Shown piece by piece: positions 1 through 9,700 of a stretch of DNA of 22,989 nucleotides (position 1 is the first letter of the stretch; every line of letters starts with the position of its first letter). Position numbers and translations under genes: made by a program. The DNA is from Candidatus Helarchaeota archaeon (lineage in GTDB: Archaea; Asgardarchaeota; Lokiarchaeia; Helarchaeales; HEL-GB-A): positions 1 through 22,989 of the forward strand of contig JABXJU010000049.1 of NCBI GenBank assembly GCA_013375405.1, read 5' to 3'. The notes under the pieces are model-generated. The model searched no databases, had not been told where the DNA came from, and saw nothing but the letters and a program-made list of their open reading frames with translations.

Positions 1-1
1 T

Positions 2-61
2 CTCGGAAATATTCACTTTTATTATGAGGAAAGGATTAAAAAATCTGTTATAAAAATATAA
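2..61 (+). CDS. possible C-terminal tail of a gene entering from the left
   Basis: Frame 2 is open from the first base for 19 codons and ends at TAA (59-61). The tail is rich in Lys, Ile and Tyr, as many archaeal C-termini are. This is too short to prove coding or to suggest a product, and an open stretch of this length is common by chance in AT-rich DNA. The following 116 bases, up to the end of the minus-strand cupin gene, are AT-rich and show no recognisable feature. Confidence 0.2.
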   Translation, partial: LGNIHFYYEERIKKSVIKI

Positions 62-177
62 GTTGTCGAACTTAAGTTATAATTTCATATTTTTATTTTC
101 TTAAGAAATATTACTTAATTTGCTCAATTGAAGTCCTATTATCATTTTTATCTAAGCATTTCGCATTTATTTTCTTT

Positions 178-1392
178 TTAGAGTTTCAAATCTGGATTTT
201 TCGGTCCAAAATGTTTTAACATTACTATCTGTTCGATTTCAGATTGATTTTTTATATTAACTCCCTGTTTTGCTGCTGATTCACTGACAAAGAATTCATC
301 GTTTGTTAATTGGCCATAACGGATTAGTGTGGGCGTCTCTATAGTCCATTCGTTTAAAGTGCCGTATCCTTGTAACATAATTAATCCATAAGCTGCATTA
401 TCGTGTATAATTACGGCTTCTCCTGGTAAAATGGTAAGTTCTTTCGCACTAAAAGCACTCGATTTATAACAGATCCAGGTTTCAATATATCCTTCTGCTT
501 TCATTTTTTCGATATTTTTAATGGTTTTGGGCTTCATAAAACGTTTGGACCTAAAATCGGGGTCTACATTTAAATCCCAATCAATTAATTCTATTAAAAA
601 ATCAATATCACCCATTTTTTCCTCTGGAGCGCCTTTCCATAAAAGTTCTTCAGGGACGAGTTGATTACCTGTAAGCGATTGGAACATCGCAAAGACATCA
701 GATGCTTGCTGTGGTTCATAGGTGCAAAGGCTTCCCGGTGCATGAAGAATCCCAGGCGGGACATCCCAACCTGTACCTACTTCAAGATGATAGGCTTTAG
801 ATAGATTTGTGATTTTATTGTCCCCTTTTGAGAAATTGAGGAGACATTCTCTTATTTGCTCTTTCTTCACTCCTGGTTGAAATCCAAAAAAGGTATATGG
901 AAAATCTCCGCAATGATTATTCACCTGAGGGGGAAAATAGTATGCTTCATGCTTTGCCATTTGATTGAGAAGCTTGGCATGTTCCCCACGATGATGAATA
1001 TGGAATGGAAGTGGGCCTTGATTATCAAAAAATTTCGCATACACGGGCCAACTACCATATTTTTCCCATAAACGTTTGCCAATTAGCTGATCTTTAAGTT
1101 CTCCTATAACATCACCTAGGAGAATTTGTTTTATTTCAGTACCATCTTTAAATACAACGAAACTTAGGCCTTCGTTCGGAGCAGTTAGCGGACCATTATC
1201 TGCCGGGGTTGTAGATGCAAACCACCGCTCATCTATTCCACCTCGATCTCCGCCAAGAGCATAATAATCATCTGGATGCAGTTTAATCCTCCTTCCCGGG
1301 ATGCAAAAGGCCCGAGGAACCCAATTTGGAGCAAGCCTTAAAATACCGCCTCCTTGCTCGAAGGCCTTTTCCGCTAAGGATCTAATTGACAT
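178..1392 (-). CDS. type I mannose-6-phosphate isomerase-like cupin protein
   Basis: Predicted cytoplasmic sugar-phosphate isomerase-like metalloprotein of 404 residues. Type I phosphomannose isomerases interconvert mannose 6-phosphate and fructose 6-phosphate using a zinc held by two His (or Gln/His), a Glu and a His. Counting from the longest TTG-started frame (1419), candidate ligands are H140 and H142 (in PFHIHH), E159 (in KHEAYYF) and H226 (in PPGILHAPG), set in two cupin halves. The chosen start is the ATG at 1392; in-frame TTG codons at 1401 and 1419 would add 3 or 9 residues, and no strong ribosome site separates them. The gene is divergent from the radical SAM gene across about 140 bases. 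Divergence from textbook ManA motifs leaves the substrate open: another hexose or pentose derivative is possible. The family call is fairly secure, the exact reaction is not. Confidence 0.7.
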   Translation of the reverse strand: MSIRSLAEKAFEQGGGILRLAPNWVPRAFCIPGRRIKLHPDDYYALGGDRGGIDERWFASTTPADNGPLTAPNEGLSFVVFKDGTEIKQILLGDVIGELKDQLIGKRLWEKYGSWPVYAKFFDNQGPLPFHIHHRGEHAKLLNQMAKHEAYYFPPQVNNHCGDFPYTFFGFQPGVKKEQIRECLLNFSKGDNKITNLSKAYHLEVGTGWDVPPGILHAPGSLCTYEPQQASDVFAMFQSLTGNQLVPEELLWKGAPEEKMGDIDFLIELIDWDLNVDPDFRSKRFMKPKTIKNIEKMKAEGYIETWICYKSSAFSAKELTILPGEAVIIHDNAAYGLIMLQGYGTLNEWTIETPTLIRYGQLTNDEFFVSESAAKQGVNIKNQSEIEQIVMLKHFGPKNPDLKL

Positions 1393-1533
1393 TCTAATCA
1401 ACTTTCTAAAATGATACAATTAAATTTACTCAATAAAAAATTTCACTTTGCAGTTTTTGTATAAAAAATTAAAATTTTTAACATTAAAATAATATTATTT
1501 AAATTGAATAAAATTGAAAAAAGGGACATAAAT

Positions 1534-2601
1534 ATGGAAAAAATGAAACTTGATAGAGAGCTGTTTGATGAATTCCTCAAAATTTTGGAACAAAACAAAA
1601 TTCAATTAACAATCAAGCCAGACGAGATGTTTAAATGGGCTACAGAAGAAATGGGTCCCATTGGGTACTTGATGTTCGGGATAACATACGAATGTCAACT
1701 TGAATGCCCGCACTGTTGTATGGGACATTATAAAAAAGAGAAACACAGAGAACTTACAACAGAAGAGATTAAGGATGTGTTAGATCAAGCCGCCAAACCT
1801 TTTATGATCGACTTTTTTGGTGGTGAACCAACCCTGAGACCAGATTTAATGGAATTAATAAAATATGCTACGACAAAATCTTTATACGTATTCTGTGATA
1901 CCAATGGAATAAAAGTCACGAAAGATTACGCAAAACAATTGAAAGATAATGGATTAGAGATACTTAATGTTAGTGTTGACAGCCCAATTCAAGAGAAACA
2001 CGATAAATTGCGCGGAAAAGGATCATTTGAAAAAGCTGTTGGTGCTATAAAGAACGCACATGAAGTGGGATTAAAATCCTTATTATCAACTTATATAACA
2101 AAAGAAAATCTGGCAAACGGTGAGTTTGAAGCTATAATCCAACTGGCAAAAGATATAGGTGCAGTAGGGGTAAGATATTTATTGCCGACACCAGCTGGGC
2201 GGTGGTTATGGAATGTTGATGTAAAGTTGACGCGTGAAGAGGAGAAGAAAGTTAGCAAAATCACAGGAAAACATTACCCATTTCTTCATAGAGATTTTTG
2301 GTTTCAGAATCAACGTTCAAGTCAATGCAGAGGGATGTCCAATAGGTGGTATATGTATATTTCACCTTATGGAGATGTCCAGCCTTGCTGTTTTATGCCA
2401 TTAAAATTCGGAAATGTCAGGGAAGAACCTCTGAAAAAGATTGTAGGTAGAATGTGGAACCACGAGATATTCGACCATCCTTGTATAAAAAAAGAATGTC
2501 CAATGCTAAGCGATGATTTCAGAAAGAAATACATAAATCAGGTTAAAGGCACGAAACTACCATTTAATATGTGTCAACCTCCTATCATAAAAATAGAATG
2601 A
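1534..2601 (+). CDS. radical SAM protein with SPASM-like C-terminal domain
   Basis: Predicted iron-sulfur enzyme of 355 residues that would cleave S-adenosylmethionine to start radical chemistry. Near the N-terminus the cluster motif reads C-x3-C-x2-C (C54, C58, C61, counted from the chosen ATG), followed by a GGEP motif (the SAM amino-group site). The C-terminal part has a SPASM/twitch-like pattern: a Cys about 20 residues before a GDVQPCC stretch, then C-x4-C close to the end. These would bind one or two auxiliary clusters. SPASM proteins often modify peptides or proteins, but some act on small molecules. An in-frame TTG at 1504 adds 10 residues; the ATG at 1534 is preferred because AGGG lies about 8 bases upstream. 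A 20-codon ORF begins 3 bases after the stop (separate entry). Substrate unknown. Confidence 0.85.
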   Translation: MEKMKLDRELFDEFLKILEQNKIQLTIKPDEMFKWATEEMGPIGYLMFGITYECQLECPHCCMGHYKKEKHRELTTEEIKDVLDQAAKPFMIDFFGGEPTLRPDLMELIKYATTKSLYVFCDTNGIKVTKDYAKQLKDNGLEILNVSVDSPIQEKHDKLRGKGSFEKAVGAIKNAHEVGLKSLLSTYITKENLANGEFEAIIQLAKDIGAVGVRYLLPTPAGRWLWNVDVKLTREEEKKVSKITGKHYPFLHRDFWFQNQRSSQCRGMSNRWYMYISPYGDVQPCCFMPLKFGNVREEPLKKIVGRMWNHEIFDHPCIKKECPMLSDDFRKKYINQVKGTKLPFNMCQPPIIKIE

Positions 2602-2604
2602 TAG

Positions 2605-2667
2605 ATGAAAATTAGCAAATTAATAGGTAAGATAGAGCTCAAAGGAGTGATCATTCCAAAATATTAA
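2605..2667 (+). CDS. possible 20-residue peptide ORF directly after the radical SAM gene
   Basis: An ATG three bases after the radical SAM stop opens a 20-codon frame ending in TAA. The peptide is basic and aliphatic (several Lys, Ile, Leu and Gly, ending Pro-Lys-Tyr). There is no clear ribosome site of its own, so translation would rely on coupling to the upstream gene. T-rich sequence follows before the convergent GNAT gene. A run of 20 open codons is not rare by chance here, so this is a candidate only. Confidence 0.2.
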   Translation: MKISKLIGKIELKGVIIPKY

Positions 2668-2728
2668 TTTAATTTTTAATTGATTATTGCCATTTGATAT
2701 TTTGTAATTTAATTCTTTCTTTAATCAT

Positions 2729-3853
2729 TTAACGATAATATTCAAGGTAATATTCTTTAAATTTAATATATTGATTAAGAATTTCTCCCCGTTTTGAAAG
2801 TGGTTTCATGTATAAGTAGTAGGAATTTCTATCGTCTACGAACCTTAGCTTTTTGAAAACCTTTGTTTCATGTTGGTGCGTGGTAATTTGCGTACAACTA
2901 ACTTCAGGAAGTTCGGCTCGAATTTTACGCAGAATATAACTGAGGAATTGCTTCTTTTCGTCTAAGTCCATAGTTTCATGAAAGGCAAGTGAAGTGAAAA
3001 GAGCTGCATATATTTCTTCAAATAGATCCTGCTTTGTTGTATAGACGATCTTTTCAACTCTACAACACACAGTCGCGTATAGTTCGCTATCCCGTTCCAA
3101 AATAAACCATTGATGTCCCCATGGGGCCCCAAATCTATCTTTTAGAGAATCGAATTCCCTAATAGTGTGCTGAAATCCCTCCTTTGTATATATTGTTGCA
3201 AGTGGTACTCGCTGGGAATATGAGTTAATTAGAGCTACTGCCTTTTCAAGATCTTCAGATTTTCCAAGTCTTAATACACCTTCAGGATCTTCCAAATTTG
3301 GAATATGGGAAAATAATGTGGCGATCTTTGCTGCAACTATATTGTATTGTGCACGAACAGCCTTGAGTCCCTCATCCCCCATCAATTTAAGATAATGTTT
3401 GGTTTTTCCATAATTTTTAAAGTCAAAATGGTCTTTCAGTAATTTATCTCCATATCTGTTTTTCTGAGGAAACGCAATAATCGAATCAATCTTTCTTTTC
3501 CTTGCTTGCTCAATTAATTGATTCAACATTTCCTTTGCAATGCCTTGCCCCCTATATTCGGGCTTAACGGTCATCAGTCCCAGATGTAACATCTCAAGCT
3601 GCTCATTTTCAATCTCGATAAGATCCCAATGACCGAATAGAGTTCCAATGAGTTTCTTTCCCTTAAAGGCTCCAAAAGCAAAATTCTTTGAAATTCCTTT
3701 GTTTACATTTGCATCAAAATAAAATTCGGTATATTTATCGTCCCATATTAAGGTCCCTTCTTCGCCATATTCTTTATAATATATCTCTTTTAGAAGGTGT
3801 GCAACTTGTGAATAATGATATGGTTCCTTTAATTTGCGTATTTCGATATCCAT
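2729..3853 (-). CDS. GNAT-family N-acetyltransferase with a long C-terminal extension
   Basis: Predicted acyl-CoA-dependent N-acetyltransferase of 374 residues. The N-terminal ~165 residues form a GNAT domain: a hydrophobic strand ending in LGLMTVKPEYR leads into the acetyl-CoA pyrophosphate loop R-G-Q-G-I-A (about residues 101-106), followed by an amphipathic helix. The remaining ~200 residues are not clearly typical GNAT sequence and may be a second, degenerate GNAT fold, as in tandem-GNAT proteins. The ATG at 3853 is preferred to the ATG at 3880 because AGAGGT sits 10 bases before it, while nothing purine-rich precedes 3880. The gene follows the thiamine-enzyme gene by 62 bases on the same strand and may be co-transcribed. 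Substrate unknown. Confidence 0.75.
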   Translation of the reverse strand: MDIEIRKLKEPYHYSQVAHLLKEIYYKEYGEEGTLIWDDKYTEFYFDANVNKGISKNFAFGAFKGKKLIGTLFGHWDLIEIENEQLEMLHLGLMTVKPEYRGQGIAKEMLNQLIEQARKRKIDSIIAFPQKNRYGDKLLKDHFDFKNYGKTKHYLKLMGDEGLKAVRAQYNIVAAKIATLFSHIPNLEDPEGVLRLGKSEDLEKAVALINSYSQRVPLATIYTKEGFQHTIREFDSLKDRFGAPWGHQWFILERDSELYATVCCRVEKIVYTTKQDLFEEIYAALFTSLAFHETMDLDEKKQFLSYILRKIRAELPEVSCTQITTHQHETKVFKKLRFVDDRNSYYLYMKPLSKRGEILNQYIKFKEYYLEYYR

Positions 3854-3863
3854 TTCAAAAATT

Positions 3864-3869
3864 ACCTCT
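3864..3869 (-). promoter_or_regulatory. ribosome binding site that favours the shorter GNAT start
   Basis: The minus strand reads AGAGGT here, 10 bases before the ATG at 3853. The alternative ATG at 3880 has no comparable purine-rich sequence before it. Confidence 0.45.
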
Positions 3870-3915
3870 CTATTCTTCATGGGAGCTATTGTTTATGTTC
3901 TTTGTAAAAAGGAAT

Positions 3916-5715
3916 TTATAGTTTTTCTCCTTTAATTTCTGCTTCATATTTTTTTCGTTTCTCATCTAAATACGTAGGAATGGGGACATCCCACCAACCA
4001 TGGGCTGGGCTACCAGAAAAGGGGAATTCTCGATTAACAATTATCTCTATCACCGCGGGTTTGCCAGAATTAAACGCCCGTTTAATGGTAGGCTGAATTT
4101 CTTCACATTTCGAGATTTTCTCTGCATAACAGCCGAATCCTTCGGCAATTGCTTTGAAATCAGGTGAATAAAGATTTCCATTTTCATCCAAGAAATCTGT
4201 TGCATAAGCATATTTTTCTCCATATGCTGCCATCTGTAGATCTTTAATAGCGATCCATCCTTGGTTATTAATAAGAATAATGAGAATCGGGATTTGGTAT
4301 TGTACCGCAGTGGCTAATTCTTGCATGGTCATCATGAAGTCCCCATCTCCCACCAGACCTACAACCTGACGATTTGGTGCTGCCAACTTAGCTCCAATTG
4401 CTGCAGGTAATGTATATCCCATCGTTGAGAATCCTCCTGCTGTAATACATGTTTTTGGTTCATAAAATGGAAATTCTTGAAGCATTTGAGCTTGAACATT
4501 GCCTGATGATGTAATTACAATGGCATCTCGGGCAAGAGCTTGCCGCACCTCCTGTAATACAGTCGAAATCATTACCGGGACTTTGGTATCATCCTTGAAT
4601 TTTTGTACAAATTGGAACCATTCTCCCTTAAGATCTTGAATTTCCTTAAAATATGCAGTGTTTTCAAAATTTTTTTGGAAATCCCTCTGTCTCAATTCTT
4701 TAATCAATGCTTGGAGCACACTCTTGGCATCCCCAGTAATCCCTACTTCTACGGGATAGTTTTTCCCAATTTCGGAGGGATCGATATCTATATGAATCAA
4801 TTTAGTAGGGGGAATGGTAAAACTTACCCCATGTTTATAGGAAGATGCAGTTTCATCCGCGAACCGACAGCCAATTGCAACGAGGACATCCGCTCTAGAG
4901 CTCAATTTCAATCCGCAAGTTGTACCTTTTGAACCGGTATGCCAGGCATAGAGAGGGTGATCTTCTGGGAAAGCGCTTTTTCCCATAATAGTTGTAATAA
5001 CTGCGGCTCCAATTAATTCTGCAAATTCTTTTAGTTCTTTAAATGCCTCGGCCGCCATGACTCCCCCACCAACTAATATCACTGGGCGTTTTGCCACCGT
5101 TATTAGTTTAGCTGCTTCCTCGATTTTTTGAGGATCACCTCTGATTCGACCAATCGGTTTATGAACCTCTGGATCGGGAATTTCGGTTTCAATGGAATCA
5201 CATTGAACATCCATGGGCAAATCTATATGCACTGGTCCGCGTCGTCCAGTTATCATGAGATTAAATGCGCGTTGCATCACATTTGGCAATTGCTCTACTT
5301 TCGATATTTGCCAAGACCGCTTCACTAACGGCTCGAGGACTCGTGGTAAATCTGAATCTCGGTTTCGCTCTATCTCTTGCAGGACTCCCTTGCCTCGCAT
5401 ATGAACATGGGTATCTCCTGTTATCACCAAAACGGGGATGGAATCAACATAGGCACTCGCTAAACCGATAGCAGTGTTGATTGCCCCTGGGCCAATAGAT
5501 GTGAAAACTACACATGGTTTTCCAGACACTCGATAATAGGCGTCCGCCATATGAACTCCACTCATTTCCTGCTTCATTTGAATAACCTTTATTTCTTTAT
5601 GCTTTCTAAAAGCATCGGTTAAACCTAAACACCCATGCCCAGGTATCCCAAACACATAAGGGACCTTTTCTTTCAATAAATACTCAACAATAATTTCGCT
5701 ACCCGTTCGATGCAT
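3916..5715 (-). CDS. acetolactate synthase-like thiamine diphosphate-dependent enzyme
   Basis: Large-subunit-type ThDP enzyme of about 599 residues, a usual length for the IlvB/pyruvate-oxidase superfamily. In order it has an N-terminal pyrimidine-binding domain with the catalytic Glu in QEMSGVHMADAY (residue 50 from the chosen ATG), a central Rossmann-like domain, and a C-terminal pyrophosphate domain. The last holds the ThDP/Mg motif GDGDF (about 456-460) and the paired Asn about 27 residues on (ILINNQGW). Such enzymes decarboxylate or ligate 2-oxoacids. The typical acetolactate synthase GTDAFQE segment is replaced by RGKGVLQE, and no IlvN, ilvC or ilvD gene is nearby, so a role in branched-chain amino acid synthesis is not established. 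The tail contains GWWDVP, also seen in some non-ALS members. It sits just upstream of the GNAT gene. Confidence 0.8.
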   Translation of the reverse strand: MHRTGSEIIVEYLLKEKVPYVFGIPGHGCLGLTDAFRKHKEIKVIQMKQEMSGVHMADAYYRVSGKPCVVFTSIGPGAINTAIGLASAYVDSIPVLVITGDTHVHMRGKGVLQEIERNRDSDLPRVLEPLVKRSWQISKVEQLPNVMQRAFNLMITGRRGPVHIDLPMDVQCDSIETEIPDPEVHKPIGRIRGDPQKIEEAAKLITVAKRPVILVGGGVMAAEAFKELKEFAELIGAAVITTIMGKSAFPEDHPLYAWHTGSKGTTCGLKLSSRADVLVAIGCRFADETASSYKHGVSFTIPPTKLIHIDIDPSEIGKNYPVEVGITGDAKSVLQALIKELRQRDFQKNFENTAYFKEIQDLKGEWFQFVQKFKDDTKVPVMISTVLQEVRQALARDAIVITSSGNVQAQMLQEFPFYEPKTCITAGGFSTMGYTLPAAIGAKLAAPNRQVVGLVGDGDFMMTMQELATAVQYQIPILIILINNQGWIAIKDLQMAAYGEKYAYATDFLDENGNLYSPDFKAIAEGFGCYAEKISKCEEIQPTIKRAFNSGKPAVIEIIVNREFPFSGSPAHGWWDVPIPTYLDEKRKKYEAEIKGEKL

Positions 5716-5719
5716 GAAA

Positions 5720-5725
5720 ATCACC
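5720..5725 (-). promoter_or_regulatory. GGTGAT ribosome binding site of the thiamine-enzyme gene
   Basis: The minus strand reads GGTGAT four bases before the ATG at 5715, a good match to the archaeal anti-Shine-Dalgarno sequence. The upstream in-frame GTG and TTG (5724 and 5727) overlap this site, so the ATG is the likely start. Confidence 0.65.
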
Positions 5726-5943
5726 AAAAAAAATGACTAGTAATACTAAAACTAAATAAAGTCTCTAACATCTATTTTATCCTTTTTTTCATTTTGGTAA
5801 AATTTAACTTATTAAATGAATTTGCTGTTTCAATTAAATTTAAAAAGAATTTATTAAGAGCAAGCGGTTATTACAGATGGGACAATTTGTGATTTAATAT
5901 TGTTATTGGATTGAATTTTAGGAATATTGGAGATTAGAATAGT

Positions 5944-6669
5944 TTGGATATAATTGAAGAAAGTGATGCACTTCAAAAAACACTGATGACACAAGCTGAA
6001 AATTATGCGCAATATATGAAGGATACATTAGGTGAAGATATCGTAAAAATAGTTCTATTTGGAACTGTAGCTAAAAAAAATGCGAATAGTGACAGTGATA
6101 TTGATATTCTTATTATACATTTGGGTGATTCTAATTTTGAAAAACGGCTAGATGCTGAGAGTTTTAATTTCATGATGAAAGCGGGAGCGCCTATTGAATG
6201 TCTCACATATGAATACTTTGATGCTAAATACAATCCAAGTTATTTTTTAAAATATAATTTAGAACATGGAGTGGTATTATTTATGAAGAATGAAGATGAG
6301 TTGAAACGAAGGGAGATTGAAGGGTATGTAAAATTATCAGTTTTATTCGAAAAAGACGCACGAGATTCTTTTGAACGCGACCGTATCAGAGCGGCTATTG
6401 ATTTAGGTTATAATTCAATTGAACTGAAAATTAAAGCATTATTACTCAGAAAACTTGATGATCTTCCGGGTTCGCATGGAGGATTAATATCAAAATTCGG
6501 AGAAATTTATATTATAACTAAAGAATATGAGGAGGAAATAGGAAAAAAGCTGCATAAAGCTCTGAGATTACGCAATAAGGCGAGATATGACCCACAAGCC
6601 GATCTTACGACTGAAAATTGCTCATTTATCTTATCATTCATTTCTGAATTATCAAATTTACTCAAATAA
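5944..6669 (+). CDS. single-chain nucleotidyltransferase (MNT) - HEPN protein
   Basis: A 241-residue fusion of two domains usually made by separate genes. Residues ~1-115 are a minimal nucleotidyltransferase of the pol-beta superfamily: the G-T-x8-SDSDIDIL motif (G40 to L56) supplies the metal-binding D52 and D54. Residues ~120-241 are an all-helical HEPN-like domain ending in the RLRNKARYDP motif (R208-P217). In toxin-antitoxin HEPN proteins the motif is R-x4-6-H; here R210 is followed at +5 by Tyr, not His, so RNase activity is doubtful. Family knowledge: MNT proteins can transfer AMP to HEPN partners. The start is TTG with GGAGAT nine bases upstream (5929-5934); the next Met is residue 15. 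The gene stands alone between oppositely oriented genes. It could be a self-contained toxin-antitoxin relic or a substrate nucleotidyltransferase. Confidence 0.8.
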   Translation: MDIIEESDALQKTLMTQAENYAQYMKDTLGEDIVKIVLFGTVAKKNANSDSDIDILIIHLGDSNFEKRLDAESFNFMMKAGAPIECLTYEYFDAKYNPSYFLKYNLEHGVVLFMKNEDELKRREIEGYVKLSVLFEKDARDSFERDRIRAAIDLGYNSIELKIKALLLRKLDDLPGSHGGLISKFGEIYIITKEYEEEIGKKLHKALRLRNKARYDPQADLTTENCSFILSFISELSNLLK

Positions 6670-6775
6670 ATTTTCAATACAAGTACGATTTAAATAGGTT
6701 TCAATTTGTCAAATAACAAAAAGTGATTACAAACGTCAAGATAAAAACGTTAATGGCGTGATTCACAATAACAAA

Positions 6776-9700
6776 TTAAAAAAACTGCGCTGCTGACGTC
6801 TCAGCTCTATTAAAAACCGAAGTTATAAGATCAAAGTGCTCATTAAGGAATACGAAAAGTTCAGCGAAATATTCCGTGAGGATAAAATATAAAATAAGTA
6901 ACAAAATGATGATGGGAATGATAAGTATCAAGGCTGATCGCTTCAAGGAAATCTCAAAATTTTTAGAAATCAGTAGGAGTCCTAAGATAAACATCCAACT
7001 CAGAATAATAATAAATACAACTAGTAAAACAATCAGATTCGTGGGATAAAGTATCGCGCCAATTATGTAATACCACAGAATTTCAGGGGAAATACCAAAG
7101 ATCCCAAAAAGTACCATCGATGCGATGAGAAAAGGGATGTACAGATATTGAGTGAATTCTAAAGTTTTTAAAAAACTGGATTTTCCGCCTAATAATCGGC
7201 CAAAAACATAAAATGAGCCGCCAAAATAAAACCATGAACCAAGGCCTACAATCATAAATCCCCCAAAAACTACCTTAAAAGATTCGAGATAATTAAAAAA
7301 TGAATAGGTTAATGCCATAATTAGGGTTATGAGAAGTATTGGAAAGAAGCTATAAGCCTTAAATTCCTTTTCTTTTAAATTTTCGAAAAATTTTCCTGGC
7401 TTTATAATTGATTGGTTAAAAGCATGTGCCGAATTTAATAATTTGAAATACCATTTTTCGGAAGATTCCTCCTCTTTAGATTTCTTTCTGTAATAAAAAC
7501 TCATAGAAATGCCTGTGATGACAAAGCCAAGCAAAACGAAAAAGAATAATCTAGAAAACCTTTGAACTATTGGATAATTGACCTCAACCCGTTGTATGAA
7601 GTCATGCATCTCATGAGTTTCATAACGGGAGTAATTCTCATAAGAATCCCAATTTGATTCATAATCCGCAATCGCCGTTTTCACTTCGGGTAGAGCTGCA
7701 AGATATAATTGTCTGGAGGTTTCATTACGAGTTATTACGTAATCATAATAATAGAGAAATAATTGGCGATACCATGCAAGCATAACATACACTTCCCTTT
7801 GATATTGAAGGCTGAAAAGCATTTGAGCATAGACTTCTGGATCGCTCACGTTCGATGTGAAACCAGAAGCTAGATCTATCATATTATTGACAAGTGTAAC
7901 CGCAGTAAACCCGTCCCTCACATTCGAGGAAACGTTTCCACGACATTTATCATAGACCGCGGTGAGGATCGCATGTGATGAAGTGGGAATCCCCCAATAG
8001 ACCCATAACATGTTTGGAAGTCGTCCAATGGAGAAGAATGGGGTATCTAACGAAAGTGTTTCTTTTGCAAAATCATGAATGTACAGTCCCAAACGCACTG
8101 CGGTGTCTGAGAGTAGTAATACCTGGGTGAAATTTGCGATTAATTGACTATTGTTCCCTAAAGTTGAAATAATCCAATCTTGTGTAATTTCAACAATGTC
8201 CTCACTATAATTCCAATTCAATCGGCTATATGCATAGACATTTGCATCTTGCCAACTGTAGAAACCATAGAACTGATAGGCTACATTTTTTCCCTTGTAC
8301 CAGCCTGCATAGCCTGTCCAAACCCAAACTCCTTTAAAATTAGAAGAGTTCCCGAAGTACTGGAGATCCATTTGGTAGGCACTCGCTAAATAATTGGGAT
8401 AATTCCCATACCCTTCATATTCGCGTGCTGATTGAAATTCTACGATAGTGGGGAGATTCCCGATGCCTATAGTGGGATTTCGGGGTATATATCTGAAAAA
8501 ATCCATTGCAACATGTTTAATGGATACCCACAAATTAGTCCGGTTCTCGTTATCAAATTCATCGAATACCTGATGATAGACATCTGGATCTATATGTAAA
8601 TCCCCTACATTGCCGATTCCGATGCTCCAAGTGCGAAAAAGAAGGAATTTACTTGTGTTAAATTTATTATTGAAATTGTCAATATATGAAAGAAGATTTC
8701 TAATTAGCATTTTCGTATCTTCAATACTGCGAAAGATCACACCACTTGTGTAATTGCCAGCTCCTACTTCGCCTCCCTCGCCAATCCGAACCTGCAACCC
8801 ATCAAAAGGTAGTTTAGAAAAAAGTTCAAAGATACTCTCATTGATCAGGACCCATAACGCTGGATCATTCACATCAAGATCTCCCCCTAAATATTCTCTG
8901 ATGGCCGGGGTGTAAGGAAACATATCCGTCCCTATTGTTAAGGTAAAATTGAATTGTTTCAAGTAAGTAGTAAAATTTTGATAGACCTCCACATATTTCT
9001 CATGCCGGAGTCGAAATGGACTATCATTGGCATATACTACATATGGATCTCCTGGTGTAAGGTTGTCAAAAGTCAGGCATCTGAGAAAACTCCCCATATT
9101 AAAAGTATTCATTCCAGTTTTCAAAGCAAATTTGACTTGCGTTTCAAGATTGTTAACGGTTAAATCCATATTCGTTTGATTGACGTAAGGCGGATCATCC
9201 TGCCAATGCAGCTGGTAGCCCCAACCTATGCCCATCCTGCGCATAGTCAAATTTGTAGATCTTGTTATATTGATATCAGAAATCATTTCTGGGTGTAATT
9301 TTAAGAAATATTCGATGAACCAATAGACTCCGTATCCATCTCCGAGATTATCATTTCCCGCAATAACGATGACATTCGTTTGATTATAAACTAAATTACA
9401 AATACGATAGGAATTTGGTGTCCAACCAGTCATATTCAACGAAAGATTTCCACTCGTGACCATTTCATTAGTTATGTTATTAATTTCGGGCCTGCCAAGA
9501 ACGATACTATCATTTTTGAGAGAAACCGTATCATTTTCAATTGAAGCAGCGGCAAAGGACATCTTCAAATCATTGCTAATTAATTGGTAAAACTCGGTTC
9601 CAATGATCGATTCACCTACATAAATAGTAACAGGTCCCGAGGCATTGAAGGATTGAGCAGATAATTCATGATCGATCAATGGTATAGAGATTGGAGATGC

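Noticed and set aside
856..1071. Plus-strand 71-codon open frame
   Set aside because: It is antisense to the metal-site region of the cupin gene and has no coding character of its own.
2641..2652. AAAGGAGTGATC, an excellent ribosome-site match
   Set aside because: No ATG, GTG or TTG follows at a usable distance; it lies within the 20-codon ORF or spacer.
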